Below, piece after piece: positions 9,229 to 18,290 of a stretch of 64,000 nt of DNA; position 1 is the first letter of the stretch; every line of letters starts with the position of its first letter. The stretch comes from UBA2030 sp049969475. GTDB lineage: Bacteria > Bacteroidota > Bacteroidia > Bacteroidales > TTA-H9. The notes beneath the pieces are model-generated. The model was not told where the DNA came from, searched no databases, and saw nothing but the letters and a program-made list of their open reading frames with translations. The position numbers and the translations under genes were made by a program. The stretch covers positions 10,453-74,452 of the forward strand of contig JBMFOU010000015.1 of the NCBI GenBank assembly GCA_049969475.1. The letters are read 5' to 3'.

Positions 9229-10715
9229 TTAATTGTGTTTGATTAATATAGGTGCGGGTTTAGGAGTAAATTCCACATTGATTTCGTCGGTTCCTGAACA
9301 GTTGTGTATATCGCTTACCCATACCTGATAGGTACCTGCTTTGGTAACTTCCAGGGTCTGGGTAGGATCGCCCGTATTCCACATATAGCTGGCATAGCCT
9401 GGCCCTGCATCGAGTATTACAGGTCTTCCCTCGCATGCATGGATATCATCGCCCAGATCAGGTTGGGGTAATGGATAAAAAAATACCTGCGCCTGACCGG
9501 AAACCTGGCCTCCACAAAATGCATTATACACGGTATCGAGCATATACAGGCCTGGCTGGTGTGCCTGAATAATTACCGGAAAAGGACCGCTGGTAGTGTC
9601 AGCCGGTTGCGGTATTCCATTGATAGAGTAAACAAATACGTAAGGTGTATCCGCATTCACCGGAAAATGGACATAGACGGAACATAGTTTCCGGGTTCAT
9701 CGCATGCAGATCCTCCCCCGCTCATGATGGCCTGAGGGCATAATACCGGTGCCTGAATGGCCACCTCATACTCACATCCTACACTATCCCAGAACGATGC
9801 ATGAATATTATGCTGCTGATTATCACAAGGTAATCCCAATAGACTATAATCCATTGGCGATTCAAAAGGGGCCTGAATAATGCTCGTCTGGTTTGTTACA
9901 TTGTCCCATATTACCAATTGGCCCGTAGGCGGGGGATTGGTGAAATAAAGCTGACCTGTAACCCCAAAAGTATTACTCTGAGGATTGCATGCGCCTACCG
10001 AAGCAGTCATCTCTAGAATCGTGCAGTTATACACCATTCCACAATCCAACACTGCAGCTCCGGGCTGCCCCCGATTTACCTGTTCGATATGAAATTCAAA
10101 AGGAAGAGGATTAGCAGAATTGCCCTGATAACCTCCTCCAACAGAGAGAATCATATAGTATTTTCCAGGTATAAGGTTGCTTATTTGCAGAAAAGGGGGA
10201 ACAGTAGTCCCATAATAAAAAACATTACAGCCTACAACATGCAAGCTATCCAGGCTATCCAAACATGCAGAAGTCGGATACGAGTAAGGGCCAAATACTG
10301 TAAATAAACTGAGATAATAGTTTATACCATAAACTAGTGTAATAATATACCCTCTCAATTCGAGAATCCCCGCCTCAGTGGGTTTAAAAAACACCAAATG
10401 GGATTGGCAACATTGTTCATTAAGATTCCCGGGTCAGCATGACAATTGTAGATACAACAGGTTTCGTAAAAAGGAACCGTGCCAGAATTCCAGTAACACT
10501 CTATAATGGGGCCATAAAGTACCCCTCCGGTATAATAAACTTCATGCTTCCCACAAAAAGGCCTGGCCTGATGGCAGGAATCGAAAGGCATGGTATCACC
10601 ATCCCTCAGGGGCAAACCCAATGAAGGGCCCGCAAGACGTCCTCCCACCGGCCAGACCAGAAAAAAAAAGTATCGCATAAAGTATTAAGAGAAGACTATT
10701 TCTTCTTAACTTCAT
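9229..10715 (-). pseudogene. broken secreted surface protein (Cys-rich, gliding/T9SS-associated style)
   Basis: Three overlapping reading frames join into one protein of about 495 residues. It starts with a signal peptide (MKLRRNSLLLILYAILFF), then a Cys-rich region (ARPFCGKHE, ECYWNSG, ANPIW), a beta-sandwich segment resembling the N-terminal module of many Bacteroidota surface proteins (NLIPGKYYMILSVGG), and an Ig/PKD-like end (ILDAGPGYASYMWNTGDPT). Frameshifts: one extra base in the A9 run at 10661-10669 (or close by), one base missing near 10394-10395 (TGGTG for TGGGTG) and one missing near 9678 (CCGTC for CCGGTC, restoring PVYVHFPVNAD). With these changes the length is a multiple of three. 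It ends 11 bases before the next broken gene, so the two were probably co-transcribed. No premature stop codons were seen in the joined frames. Confidence 0.75.
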
Positions 10716-11025
10716 TATGGGATTAATAATTGCCATTTACCCTGAAAAACTAAAATCCTCGGTTTTTATAGATTGATTCCAAATAACACACATAAAACAC
10801 TACCTGTCAATGCATTGTGTGTGTATAGAGTGCTGTTCAGATTTTTCAGCCGATTGCAGGGAGTTTCTTAAAACAACCTGAGCTAATGAATTGTAAATGT
10901 GCTTTTTCATACCTTTTGTTTTTAAGATTAATACTTGGTTGATGAAGGATGAAACAGGAGGACAATATATAAAATTTGACATTTAAAGTCAAAATGTATC
11001 CCCAAAATTTCTTAAAATTTGCAGG
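10716..11025. other. intergenic region, divergent
   Basis: 310 bases between the broken secreted-protein gene (minus) and the membrane spermidine-synthase-like gene (plus). It is AT-rich and should contain promoters for both directions. A short minus-strand frame (36 codons from an ATG near 10910) has no recognisable features and is probably not a gene. Confidence 0.5.
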
Positions 11026-13077
11026 ATGCCGGGCAGGAAAGTTGACATGGGCGGTAGAATGGCGCTGTGGATGGGTTTCAGCAGCCTCTTTATTCAGGCG
11101 CTGTGGATACGTATGGCTTTCACCTTATTTGAGGGAAACGAATTGCTTACCGGCCTTTTTCTGGCGCTGTGGATGCTGTTGGTAGCCGCCGGAGCCCGGG
11201 TGAGACCGGGGCACCCCACCTGCCTAAAACTGCTCTTGCTTAGCGCAGTGCTAAGCCTTATGCCAGTAGTGGCCGAAGAAATAGTTCCTGCATGGTGGCA
11301 ACATTTTTTTTTACCCGGTAGCATGCCTTCACTCTGGCAGGCAGCCCTGTTTATGGCAGCCTGGCTCAGTCCTTTCTGCCTGCTTATGGGAATTGGTTTC
11401 CGCTGGCTTACTCTTCAAGAAGTCCCAGCGAAAATATATGCCTTCGAAGCCTGGGGCGGGCTTGTAGGAGGCAGCCTTGCCCTGCTCATACCTCTGTTGC
11501 AGCCCTCCGCCGCCTGGATGCCCTGGCTGCCGGCAGCCCTCTGGCCCCTGCTGCTCCCGGGCAACTGGCATTCCCGCCCCCTACGCTTGACATACGCCTT
11601 GGTCTGGATAGCTTTAACTACGCTCCTGTTTCTCCTGGTCATTCCTGAAAAACCCAATACTTTCGAGACGCCTCACGGGCAACTCAGGGAGGTAGTTTAC
11701 GCAGAAGATACCACCTACCGGCTCGAGGGGCACCTGCTACCTTCCATAAATTACCACCCCGAAGAGGCAGCCCCGCTACATTTTGCCCTTATGCAGGCAC
11801 CGGTAGCTCCCGCCATTGTACTTATCGGTCCCTTAAACCTCTCGCTGTTGCACGATGCCCTGAAATATCAACCCTCACGTCTGGTCTGGTTAGATACAGC
11901 CCCTTATGCCACCAGGCTTATCCTCAGCCGAACGCGGAAAAAAATTCCCCCGAAAATTGAAACATATCCTTACAGTCATCCCCGGCTGGAGCATCTGGAC
12001 TTCCGACCCGATGCCATTGTGGTCATGAATCCTGAACCCTCCAGCCTGGCTGCTGCCTGGTGGCTGACGTCGGAGTTTGCGGCAAGGGCCCAAAAGATTC
12101 TTCACCCCGGAGGACTGTTAAGCCTTAACCTGCCGCAAGTGGCCAATTATTTTGCAGGAAAACTCTTATCCGTTCCGGCCAGTGCCAGAGAGGGGCTCAG
12201 CCAGCATTTCCACTACACCCGCCTTATAACCGCAGTAGGTACTCAAATCCTGGCATCTGATGCCCCATTGGACTTTTCTCTGGAAAAAGGATTGGAAAAA
12301 ACGGCTAACTTCAGCGACTATGTCAACCCCTGGTTTTTCAGGGCTGATGAAATCGAACGGAGGTCACTGGCCCTGAGTATGGCCTTGCCTTCTCCTACTC
12401 CACCCTCAACCATCAACCAACCCCTGGTTGTGAGCTACTACACGGGTTACTGGTTCCTCCTCAATCAATCCCAGCCTGTACTCATCCTGGCTTTCTTAGG
12501 CCTCTTGTTGTGGCTGATACTTCGACGCAGCCCGCACACCGGTTTTGTCATGTTCGGTGTAAGTCTGACAAGTAGTGCTTTGCAATTGCTCATGATTTTC
12601 CTATTTCAGATGCACACAGGAAAACTTTATCTTACTGCAGGACTTTTCTTTGCCCTTTTCATGGGAGGCCTGGCCGCCGGTGCTCAGCGAAAACCCCCTT
12701 TTTCATTCAGGCCTTCGCAGGTGCTGTGGGTTTTGCTGGTATTATCGGGTTTGTCGCTAAGCCCCTGGCTGTTTAGCTATTTTATCTTTGGTAGTAGTAG
12801 TAATATCGTAGCAGGCTTATGGACAGCCTTTAGCATTGGCGTCGGAGCCTGGATGACAGGCCAATTGTATAGTATTTATGCTGGAGCCTATCCCCAAAGG
12901 GCCGGCTCCCTTTATGCAGCCGACCTGGCCGGAGGAGCCACCGGAAGCCTTTTTGTAGCCCTGGTGGGGGTACCTTTGGCAGGCATCTTCAATACCACCC
13001 TGGTGTTGATGCTCATCCTTCTGGTTATGCTACTTTTCCTGCCATTGCGGGGGGCACCCCACAAAATTCCGGAGTAA
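11026..13077 (+). CDS. polytopic membrane protein with embedded spermidine-synthase-like domain
   Basis: A 683-residue protein in three parts: about six hydrophobic helices (residues 10-210), a soluble central part (about 215-455), and about six further helices (460-675). The central part resembles the Rossmann-like fold of spermidine synthases: APAIVLIGPL at the position of the glycine-rich SAM-binding strand, RLVWLDTAPYATRL after it and FRPDAIVVMNPEP at the usual D-x-I-x-x-D position. The classic GGGDG glycine motif is degenerate here, so catalysis is uncertain. Similar membrane-fused spermidine synthase-like proteins occur in other bacteria without an established function. It lies 18 bases upstream of the AmrS-like radical SAM gene. 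ATG 11047, preceded by AGGAAAG, is an alternative start. Confidence 0.7.
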   Translation: MPGRKVDMGGRMALWMGFSSLFIQALWIRMAFTLFEGNELLTGLFLALWMLLVAAGARVRPGHPTCLKLLLLSAVLSLMPVVAEEIVPAWWQHFFLPGSMPSLWQAALFMAAWLSPFCLLMGIGFRWLTLQEVPAKIYAFEAWGGLVGGSLALLIPLLQPSAAWMPWLPAALWPLLLPGNWHSRPLRLTYALVWIALTTLLFLLVIPEKPNTFETPHGQLREVVYAEDTTYRLEGHLLPSINYHPEEAAPLHFALMQAPVAPAIVLIGPLNLSLLHDALKYQPSRLVWLDTAPYATRLILSRTRKKIPPKIETYPYSHPRLEHLDFRPDAIVVMNPEPSSLAAAWWLTSEFAARAQKILHPGGLLSLNLPQVANYFAGKLLSVPASAREGLSQHFHYTRLITAVGTQILASDAPLDFSLEKGLEKTANFSDYVNPWFFRADEIERRSLALSMALPSPTPPSTINQPLVVSYYTGYWFLLNQSQPVLILAFLGLLLWLILRRSPHTGFVMFGVSLTSSALQLLMIFLFQMHTGKLYLTAGLFFALFMGGLAAGAQRKPPFSFRPSQVLWVLLVLSGLSLSPWLFSYFIFGSSSNIVAGLWTAFSIGVGAWMTGQLYSIYAGAYPQRAGSLYAADLAGGATGSLFVALVGVPLAGIFNTTLVLMLILLVMLLFLPLRGAPHKIPE

Positions 13078-13095
13078 TTTTGTAAAAAAAATGCC

Positions 13096-14214
13096 ATGGG
13101 TGAAAATAGGTGGACAAGAAGGAACTTCATTGTAAAAGGTTCGTGTGCCCTGGGTGCCGTTGCTGTAGGCAGAAGCCTGAGCCTGATAGCTTCGCCAGGG
13201 GGCGAGGAGCTGAAAGAAGCCCTGTTTTATATTCCCACGCCCCGAGGGGTCAAATGCAGGCTTTGTCCCCATCAATGCAACATCGCCGAAGGCAAGACCG
13301 GAGATTGCCGGGTAAGATACAACCGGGGAGGCAAACTTTACACCCTGGCCTGGAACAACCCCTGCGCCGTTCATGTAGACCCTATTGAGAAAAAACCTCT
13401 GCTACATTTTCTCCCCGGAACCACCTCCTACTCGCTGGCCATCGCCGGATGCAATTTCACCTGCCTCAACTGCCAGAACTGGGAAATATCGCAAACCAGT
13501 CCTGACAAGACCCAAAATTTCAGTCTTACACCCGAAGAAGTGGTAAGGCAGGCGCAAAAAGAAGGATGCCGCTCCATTGCCTACACCTACAGCGAACCCG
13601 TAACTTTTTTTGAGTATACCCTCGAATGCTCGCGCCAGGCCCGCAAAGCAGGCATTAAAAATGTAGTGGTCTCCAACGGATATATCAACCCGGCACCGCT
13701 GGATGAATGGTGTAAGGTGATGGATGCGGCCAATATCGACCTGAAATCTTTCAGCGACGATATCTATTCCATGCTCAACAATGGCAGCCTCGATCCCGTA
13801 CTCAATACCCTGAAGAAGCTCCGGGAAAAGGGTGTATGGCTCGAAATTACCAACCTGGTTATTCCCGAATGGACCGACGACCTGAACATGATTCGAAGCA
13901 TGTGTCAATGGTTGGCTCAGAATGGTTTCAAGGAAGTTCCCCTGCATTTCTCACGCTTTTATCCCCAATATAAACTCAGCCGCCTTCAACCCACCCCTGA
14001 AAATATATTGGTAAAGGCCCGTGAAATTGCTATTGCTCAAGGGCTTAAATATGTGTATATTGGCAATGTGCCTGGAAAAAATTACGGAAACACTTACTGT
14101 CCCCATTGCCAGAGTCTGGTAATTGAACGGGTAGGCTATTCCATCAAACAATCGAAAGTAAAAAACGGCAAATGCCAGGTGTGTGGCGGAGAAATAGCCG
14201 GGGTATGGCTGTAG
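13096..14214 (+). CDS. AmrS-like radical SAM protein with Tat signal
   Basis: A 372-residue radical SAM enzyme. The 4Fe-4S/SAM motif is C119-NFT-C123-LN-C126 (AGCNFTCLNCQNW). It carries the N-terminal Cys cluster of the AmmeMemoRadiSam (AmrS) family (CRLCPHQCNIAEGKTGDC, about residues 54-71) and a C-terminal zinc-ribbon-like pair (YCPHC ... CQVCGG). An unusual point is the N-terminus: TRRNFIVKG followed by a hydrophobic stretch (CALGAVAVG), a good twin-arginine export signal, so the folded enzyme may act outside the cytoplasm. It is 18 bases after the spermidine-synthase-like membrane gene. The AmmeMemoRadiSam partner proteins (AMMECR1 and Memo types) are not in this window. Reaction unknown; family call firm. 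It ends in TAG. Confidence 0.85.
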   Translation: MGENRWTRRNFIVKGSCALGAVAVGRSLSLIASPGGEELKEALFYIPTPRGVKCRLCPHQCNIAEGKTGDCRVRYNRGGKLYTLAWNNPCAVHVDPIEKKPLLHFLPGTTSYSLAIAGCNFTCLNCQNWEISQTSPDKTQNFSLTPEEVVRQAQKEGCRSIAYTYSEPVTFFEYTLECSRQARKAGIKNVVVSNGYINPAPLDEWCKVMDAANIDLKSFSDDIYSMLNNGSLDPVLNTLKKLREKGVWLEITNLVIPEWTDDLNMIRSMCQWLAQNGFKEVPLHFSRFYPQYKLSRLQPTPENILVKAREIAIAQGLKYVYIGNVPGKNYGNTYCPHCQSLVIERVGYSIKQSKVKNGKCQVCGGEIAGVWL

Positions 14215-14428
14215 AAACCGTTAGAATACTATAATTGAACTTACACATAGATAAACCACTGGGCTTCAGGAACATTACACAATATAGTCAAGCATGCAAA
14301 AAATTTTTGTAAAAAATCAGCAAAGAATGGAAGTATTCGTTCATTCGTTGCACCTCATTTTATTGAAGCCGATAATTTGGCGTCCTTGCTATAAATCTGC
14401 ATTTTTGCATAAAAATTTATTGTAAAAA

Positions 14429-15139
14429 ATGGGAATACATCTTGATGCTAAACCCGGCGACATTGCCGAAACCGTTCTTTTACCCGGCGATCCCTTGCGG
14501 GCGAAATTTTTGGCCGAAAATTATTTTGAAAATCCTGTATGCCACAACCATATAAGAGGCATGCTAGGATACACAGGCTACTACAAAGGCAAAAAAGTAT
14601 CGGTACAAGGAACAGGCATGGGCGTACCCTCTCTGAGCATATATGTTACCGAACTGATAACTACGTATGGTTGTAAAAACCTTATTCGTATAGGCACCTG
14701 CGGTGCCATACAACCCAACCTTCGGCTGGGCGATACCTTGATGGCCATGACGGCCAGCACCGACTCGGCCATCAACCGGCTTACCTTTGGCAACCGCGAC
14801 TATGCCCCCCATGCCGATTTCCAGCTCCTGAAAAAAGCTTTCGAAATAGCCGAATCCCGGGGCCTTCAAGTTAAGGTGGGTAGTGTATTTACCACCGATT
14901 TATTTTTCGTAGACGACCTCGAAAAAGAATATGAAATCTGGCGGAGGCATGGCGTTTTGGCAGTAGAAATGGAAACCACGGCACTCTATACGCTGGCTGC
15001 GCGTTATCAATGCAAAGCCCTTTCGTTGCTCACGGTAAGCGACCAACTGGTTACCGGAGAACGAAGCAGCGCCGAAGAGCGGCTCACGGCCTTTCGCCAC
15101 ATGATGGAAATAGCCCTGGATAGTGTTGCGGCGCTCTGA
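14429..15139 (+). CDS. deoD: purine nucleoside phosphorylase, DeoD type
   Basis: A 236-residue hexameric-type purine nucleoside phosphorylase that splits purine (deoxy)nucleosides with phosphate. The family opening PGDIAETVLLPGDPLRA, the phosphate-binding GTCGAI segment, the VEMETTALYTLA substrate motif and SDQLVTGE (catalytic Asp) are all present. Full length with a clear ATG. It is preceded by about 210 bases of AT-rich intergenic sequence. Salvage partner add (adenosine deaminase) is elsewhere in the window. Confidence 0.95.
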   Translation: MGIHLDAKPGDIAETVLLPGDPLRAKFLAENYFENPVCHNHIRGMLGYTGYYKGKKVSVQGTGMGVPSLSIYVTELITTYGCKNLIRIGTCGAIQPNLRLGDTLMAMTASTDSAINRLTFGNRDYAPHADFQLLKKAFEIAESRGLQVKVGSVFTTDLFFVDDLEKEYEIWRRHGVLAVEMETTALYTLAARYQCKALSLLTVSDQLVTGERSSAEERLTAFRHMMEIALDSVAAL

Positions 15140-15171
15140 TTACCAAATCCCATCCCTAATACGGATTTTGG

Positions 15172-15179
15172 TAATTTTG
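15172..15179 (+). promoter_or_regulatory. -7 box TAATTTTG upstream of ruvX
   Basis: Matches the Bacteroidota -7 consensus TAnnTTTG, 12 bases before the ruvX ATG at 15192. It falls inside the longer upstream-extended reading frame and so supports the shorter start. No good -33 TTG at the usual spacing. Confidence 0.5.
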
Positions 15180-15191
15180 CAAAAAAAACGT

Positions 15192-15635
15192 ATGGGCAGA
15201 ATCATGGCCATAGACTATGGTCAAAAACGCGTAGGAATTGCAGTTACCGACGAACTGCAACTCATTCCCAATGCCCTTACCACCTTGCATGTTTCGGAGG
15301 TGATGCCATTTCTGAAAGATTATCTTCAAAGAGAAAAAGTTGATATTGTGGTGGTGGGCGAACCCCGAAACATGGACAATACCCCCTCAGATGCGGAGCG
15401 CTTCATTGCCCCCTTCATCAAACATCTGCAAAAAACCTTTCCTACCCTACGCATCGAGCGCTTCGATGAGAGGTTCACCTCGCGAATGGCGTTTCAAACC
15501 ATGATAGACGCCGGGTTGAGCAAAAAAGCACGCCAGGACAAAGCCATGGTGGACCGCATCAGTGCTGTGCTTATTCTGCAATCGTATCTCGATGCCCGCA
15601 GCATTGCTCAAAACAGAAACCATCCCAACTTATGA
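15192..15635 (+). CDS. ruvX: RuvX/YqgF family Holliday junction resolvase-like nuclease
   Basis: A 147-residue RNase H-fold protein starting MGRIMAIDYGQKRVGIAVTD, the diagnostic YqgF opening with the first catalytic Asp. The later VVVGEPRN, ERFDERFTS and DRISAVLILQSYL segments complete the family pattern. YqgF proteins are implicated in pre-16S rRNA processing and possibly recombination. A GTG at 15123 would extend the frame but crosses a promoter-like box, and ATG 15192 matches homologues. Its stop overlaps the def start by 4 bases, indicating coupling. Confidence 0.92.
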   Translation: MGRIMAIDYGQKRVGIAVTDELQLIPNALTTLHVSEVMPFLKDYLQREKVDIVVVGEPRNMDNTPSDAERFIAPFIKHLQKTFPTLRIERFDERFTSRMAFQTMIDAGLSKKARQDKAMVDRISAVLILQSYLDARSIAQNRNHPNL

Positions 15636-16204
15636 TTTTTCCTATCGTTGCTTACGGACACCCCATTTTACGCAAAAAAGCCGAGCCCATCGCTCCCGAT
15701 TACCCTGGCTTACAGGATTTTTTAAAAGACCTGTGGGAAACCATGTATGCCACCGATGGCATTGGACTGGCTGCGCCCCAGGTAAATAGAAGCATCCGGA
15801 TATTTGTGGTGGATACCAGCGTTTTATCAGAAAAATACCCGGAAGCCCAAGGTTTCAAAAAAGCTTTTATCAATCCTCAGATGCTTGAGGAGTTGGGAAG
15901 CGAATGGGCATACAGCGAAGGTTGCCTGAGTATTCCCGACATACATGAAGACGTTTATCGCAAACCACGCATTCGCCTGCGTTACCAGGATGAAAATTTT
16001 ACGGAACATGAAGAATGGTTCGAAGGAATCGTGGCCCGGGTTATTCAGCACGAATACGACCATCTCGAAGGAATTCTATTTACCGACCACCTCAGCCCTT
16101 TACGCAAAACCATGCTGGCCGGAAAACTTAATAATATTGCACGGGGGAGAATTAATCCTCCTTACCGGATGATCTTCGCTCCTACCCGCAAGTCTAAAGG
16201 ATGA
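15632..16204 (+). CDS. def: peptide deformylase
   Basis: A 190-residue metalloenzyme that removes the formyl group from nascent protein N-termini. All three family motifs are present: GIGLAAPQV, EGCLSIP with metal ligand Cys98, and QHEYDHLEG with His140, Glu141 and His144. It overlaps ruvX by 4 bases (ATGA). The C-terminal extension (about 20 residues after NNIARGRINPP) is common in Bacteroidota. Confidence 0.96.
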   Translation: MIFPIVAYGHPILRKKAEPIAPDYPGLQDFLKDLWETMYATDGIGLAAPQVNRSIRIFVVDTSVLSEKYPEAQGFKKAFINPQMLEELGSEWAYSEGCLSIPDIHEDVYRKPRIRLRYQDENFTEHEEWFEGIVARVIQHEYDHLEGILFTDHLSPLRKTMLAGKLNNIARGRINPPYRMIFAPTRKSKG

Positions 16205-16230
16205 TCCATTTAAACTAAATCATACGAGTT

Positions 16231-16761
16231 ATGAAAACCCAAACCCTATCAATCTTTTTTGTGATTTCCTTACTGGTGGCCTGTGCTCCTTCGCCCAAAA
16301 AAATGCAGGAAGAAATCAAGCAAAAAGAGGCCGTGTTATTCAACGAGAACGGAATACTAAACCCCGACAAAGGGAACGAGATGATTGCACTCTACGCTGA
16401 CTATTTCAAAAAGTTTCCCAAGGATACCCTTTCTGCCAAGTACTTATTCGATGCGGCCGGGCTCAAAATCACACTAAAAGACTATTACGGAGCTATCAGC
16501 CTCTACGATACAATCATGGCCCGCTATCCTCGCACCCAGGTCGCACCCCAGGCTCTTTTCATGAAGGCATTCACCTATGACAACTATCTACAGCGCATTA
16601 ACGAAGCCCGCGAAAATTACCAGCGTTTCATCGACAGCTATCCCAATCACTCACTCACGAATGATGCTAAAAAATCCATGGAATTTTTGGGTAAAAGCAA
16701 TGAGGAGATTCTGAAAATGCTGGAGGAAGCCGCCCAGACCACCCAACCCAAAGGCAATTAA
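16231..16761 (+). CDS. TPR-like lipoprotein
   Basis: A 176-residue protein with a lipoprotein signal (FFVISLLVACAP, lipidation Cys at about residue 18) and helical repeats of the TPR type: DYYGAISLYDTIMARYPRTQVAPQAL and NEARENYQRFIDSYPNHSLTNDA. The pattern resembles BamD/YbgF-like outer-membrane lipoproteins, but it is shorter than BamD and I do not assign that role. It follows def by 26 bases and may be in the same transcript. Probably anchored in the inner leaflet of the outer membrane. Confidence 0.75.
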   Translation: MKTQTLSIFFVISLLVACAPSPKKMQEEIKQKEAVLFNENGILNPDKGNEMIALYADYFKKFPKDTLSAKYLFDAAGLKITLKDYYGAISLYDTIMARYPRTQVAPQALFMKAFTYDNYLQRINEARENYQRFIDSYPNHSLTNDAKKSMEFLGKSNEEILKMLEEAAQTTQPKGN

Positions 16762-16843
16762 AAATCAGCCGTTTAGAGACGCAAATCAACGAGTACACCT
16801 TTCACAAACCCAAAGGTAAGTATCTAAAAGTTTTTGCCCACAC

Positions 16844-16870
16844 CTTCTCTCCCTCGAGCGGGGAGAGAAG
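16844..16870. repeat. perfect 10-bp inverted repeat
   Basis: CTTCTCTCCC (16844-16853) and GGGAGAGAAG (16861-16870) with a 7-base loop containing TCGA. It lies about 80 bases past the lipoprotein gene and has no T-tract, so it does not look like a standard terminator. Confidence 0.75.
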
Positions 16871-16906
16871 AATAATCCTTCAGCCAGAGACCTGCCTCTC
16901 CCTCCT

Positions 16907-16933
16907 GGGAGCTTTCAGCCTGAGGAGGCTCCC
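16907..16933. repeat. second inverted repeat GGGAGC/GCTCCC
   Basis: GGGAGC at 16907-16912 and GCTCCC at 16928-16933, with CCTCC and GGAGG nearby allowing alternative pairing. It lies 36 bases after the first hairpin, suggesting one composite intergenic element. Confidence 0.5.
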
Positions 16934-17481
16934 CTCAACCTTTTGAATGAGCCCACAGCTCACCCCCTCTTCTCTCAACGCCTTTCTCCGCTTAAAACTC
17001 ATTTAGTTGTGCTTGATGAGTTTGGGCTGGGGCCGGGGTTGGTGCGTTACCGTAGCCGTTGCGAAATGCCAGGGAAACCCTCCTCTGTTCCCCTTGAGCG
17101 GATTCTCTTTCCCCAAAAGCCATGGGCGATGTTGATGTGGGGGGGGGTTAAAATATTGATAAACAAATATTTAAATAAAATAACGGTGTAAAATCTAAAA
17201 TGAAAACAAACCACTTACCGGCAGCACCGAATACATAAGATTTTCTCCCTGGGTTCACCCACACGCCTTTTGGAGTGGCTTCCAACCTGGTACCCCTGGC
17301 TTCCCTTATCTCACCCAAAACACTCATTCCGTTGGAGATAGGTTTTAATGCCTTCAAAGTTAAGCAATAAAGGGAGCGTTTTGTACCACGAGAGGAAAAA
17401 TTTTCTACTTAAAGCGAATACCTATTGAAACAAGCTGTTGGCTGGCCTGTTACACAATTTTTTAAAGGTATAAACTTCCGT

Positions 17482-18288
17482 TCAGGGATTGGAATGAAAC
17501 TCTTTTTCAAGAAAATTCTTAACCTGCGCAGGTTTTATATTTTGGATAATCACTCCGTTTTTCATCAACGAAATTTCTCCGGTTTCTTCTGAAACTACAA
17601 TTGCCAGGGCATCGGTTTTCTCACTGATACCCAAGCCCGCCCGGTGCCGGAGTCCAAGTTCCACGGGGATGCGGGTATCAGCGGATACGGGTAGTATGCA
17701 AGCCGCAGCCCTAATTCTATCATTACTTATGATAACGGCTCCGTCATGAAGGGGCGAATTTTTAAAAAAAATATTTTCAAGCAATTGGGGAGTTATTCGG
17801 GCATCGAGTAACACCCCGGTTTGAACATACTCTTCCAGTTCATTTGCACGGGCTATAACCAGCAATGCTCCTGTCTTGTTTTGCGACATGCGCTGGCAGG
17901 CCGTAACCAGTGCATCTATATCGAGTTTTTCATCGTTGGCTGAGGGAAGGCGCCAAAAAAGAAACCTTCGCCGACGCTGTTGAATAAATGCCGGATTGCC
18001 CACCAGGAGCAAAAATTTTCGAATTTCGGGCTGAAACACGACAATAAGCGCAATAAAACCCACACTTATAAAAGCCCCTAAAATGGCACCCAGCAGCGCC
18101 ATCTCGAAGGCTGAAACAATTTTCCATAATACCACCACGGCTACAATACCCAAAAAGATATTGATGGCCCCTGTCCCTTTAACCAGATTATACAATTCGT
18201 ATAAGAGCAGAGCCACCAGAAGAATATCCACGGCGTCGATCCAGCGGAAAGGAATGAAAAGAGGAATAAACGTAAAAATCCAATGCAT
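17482..18288 (-). CDS. cdaA: diadenylate cyclase CdaA (c-di-AMP synthase)
   Basis: A 268-residue membrane-anchored DisA_N enzyme that makes cyclic di-AMP from two ATP. Three N-terminal hydrophobic helices (about residues 5-80) precede the catalytic domain, with the DGA motif at Asp182 (HDGAVI) and the RHR motif at Arg214-His215-Arg216 (GLRHRAGLG). The start lies 2 bases after the folP stop, so the genes are co-transcribed. The folP-cdaA order is common in Bacteroidota. c-di-AMP usually controls potassium and osmolyte balance and envelope stress; the local sequence does not show the targets. Confidence 0.94.
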   Translation of the reverse strand: MHWIFTFIPLFIPFRWIDAVDILLVALLLYELYNLVKGTGAINIFLGIVAVVVLWKIVSAFEMALLGAILGAFISVGFIALIVVFQPEIRKFLLLVGNPAFIQQRRRRFLFWRLPSANDEKLDIDALVTACQRMSQNKTGALLVIARANELEEYVQTGVLLDARITPQLLENIFFKNSPLHDGAVIISNDRIRAAACILPVSADTRIPVELGLRHRAGLGISEKTDALAIVVSEETGEISLMKNGVIIQNIKPAQVKNFLEKEFHSNP

Positions 18289-18290
18289 AA

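Larger units (their letters stand above)
16762..17481. other. long intergenic region with two inverted repeats
   Basis: 720 bases without a convincing gene. Its composition is unlike the neighbours, with C/T-rich and G-rich runs, including a G9-containing stretch near 17145. It holds two separate hairpin modules near 16844-16933. A minus-strand frame at 17148-17357 has no recognisable domain. It separates convergent genes (lipoprotein plus, cdaA minus), so it may be a degraded element. Confidence 0.6.
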
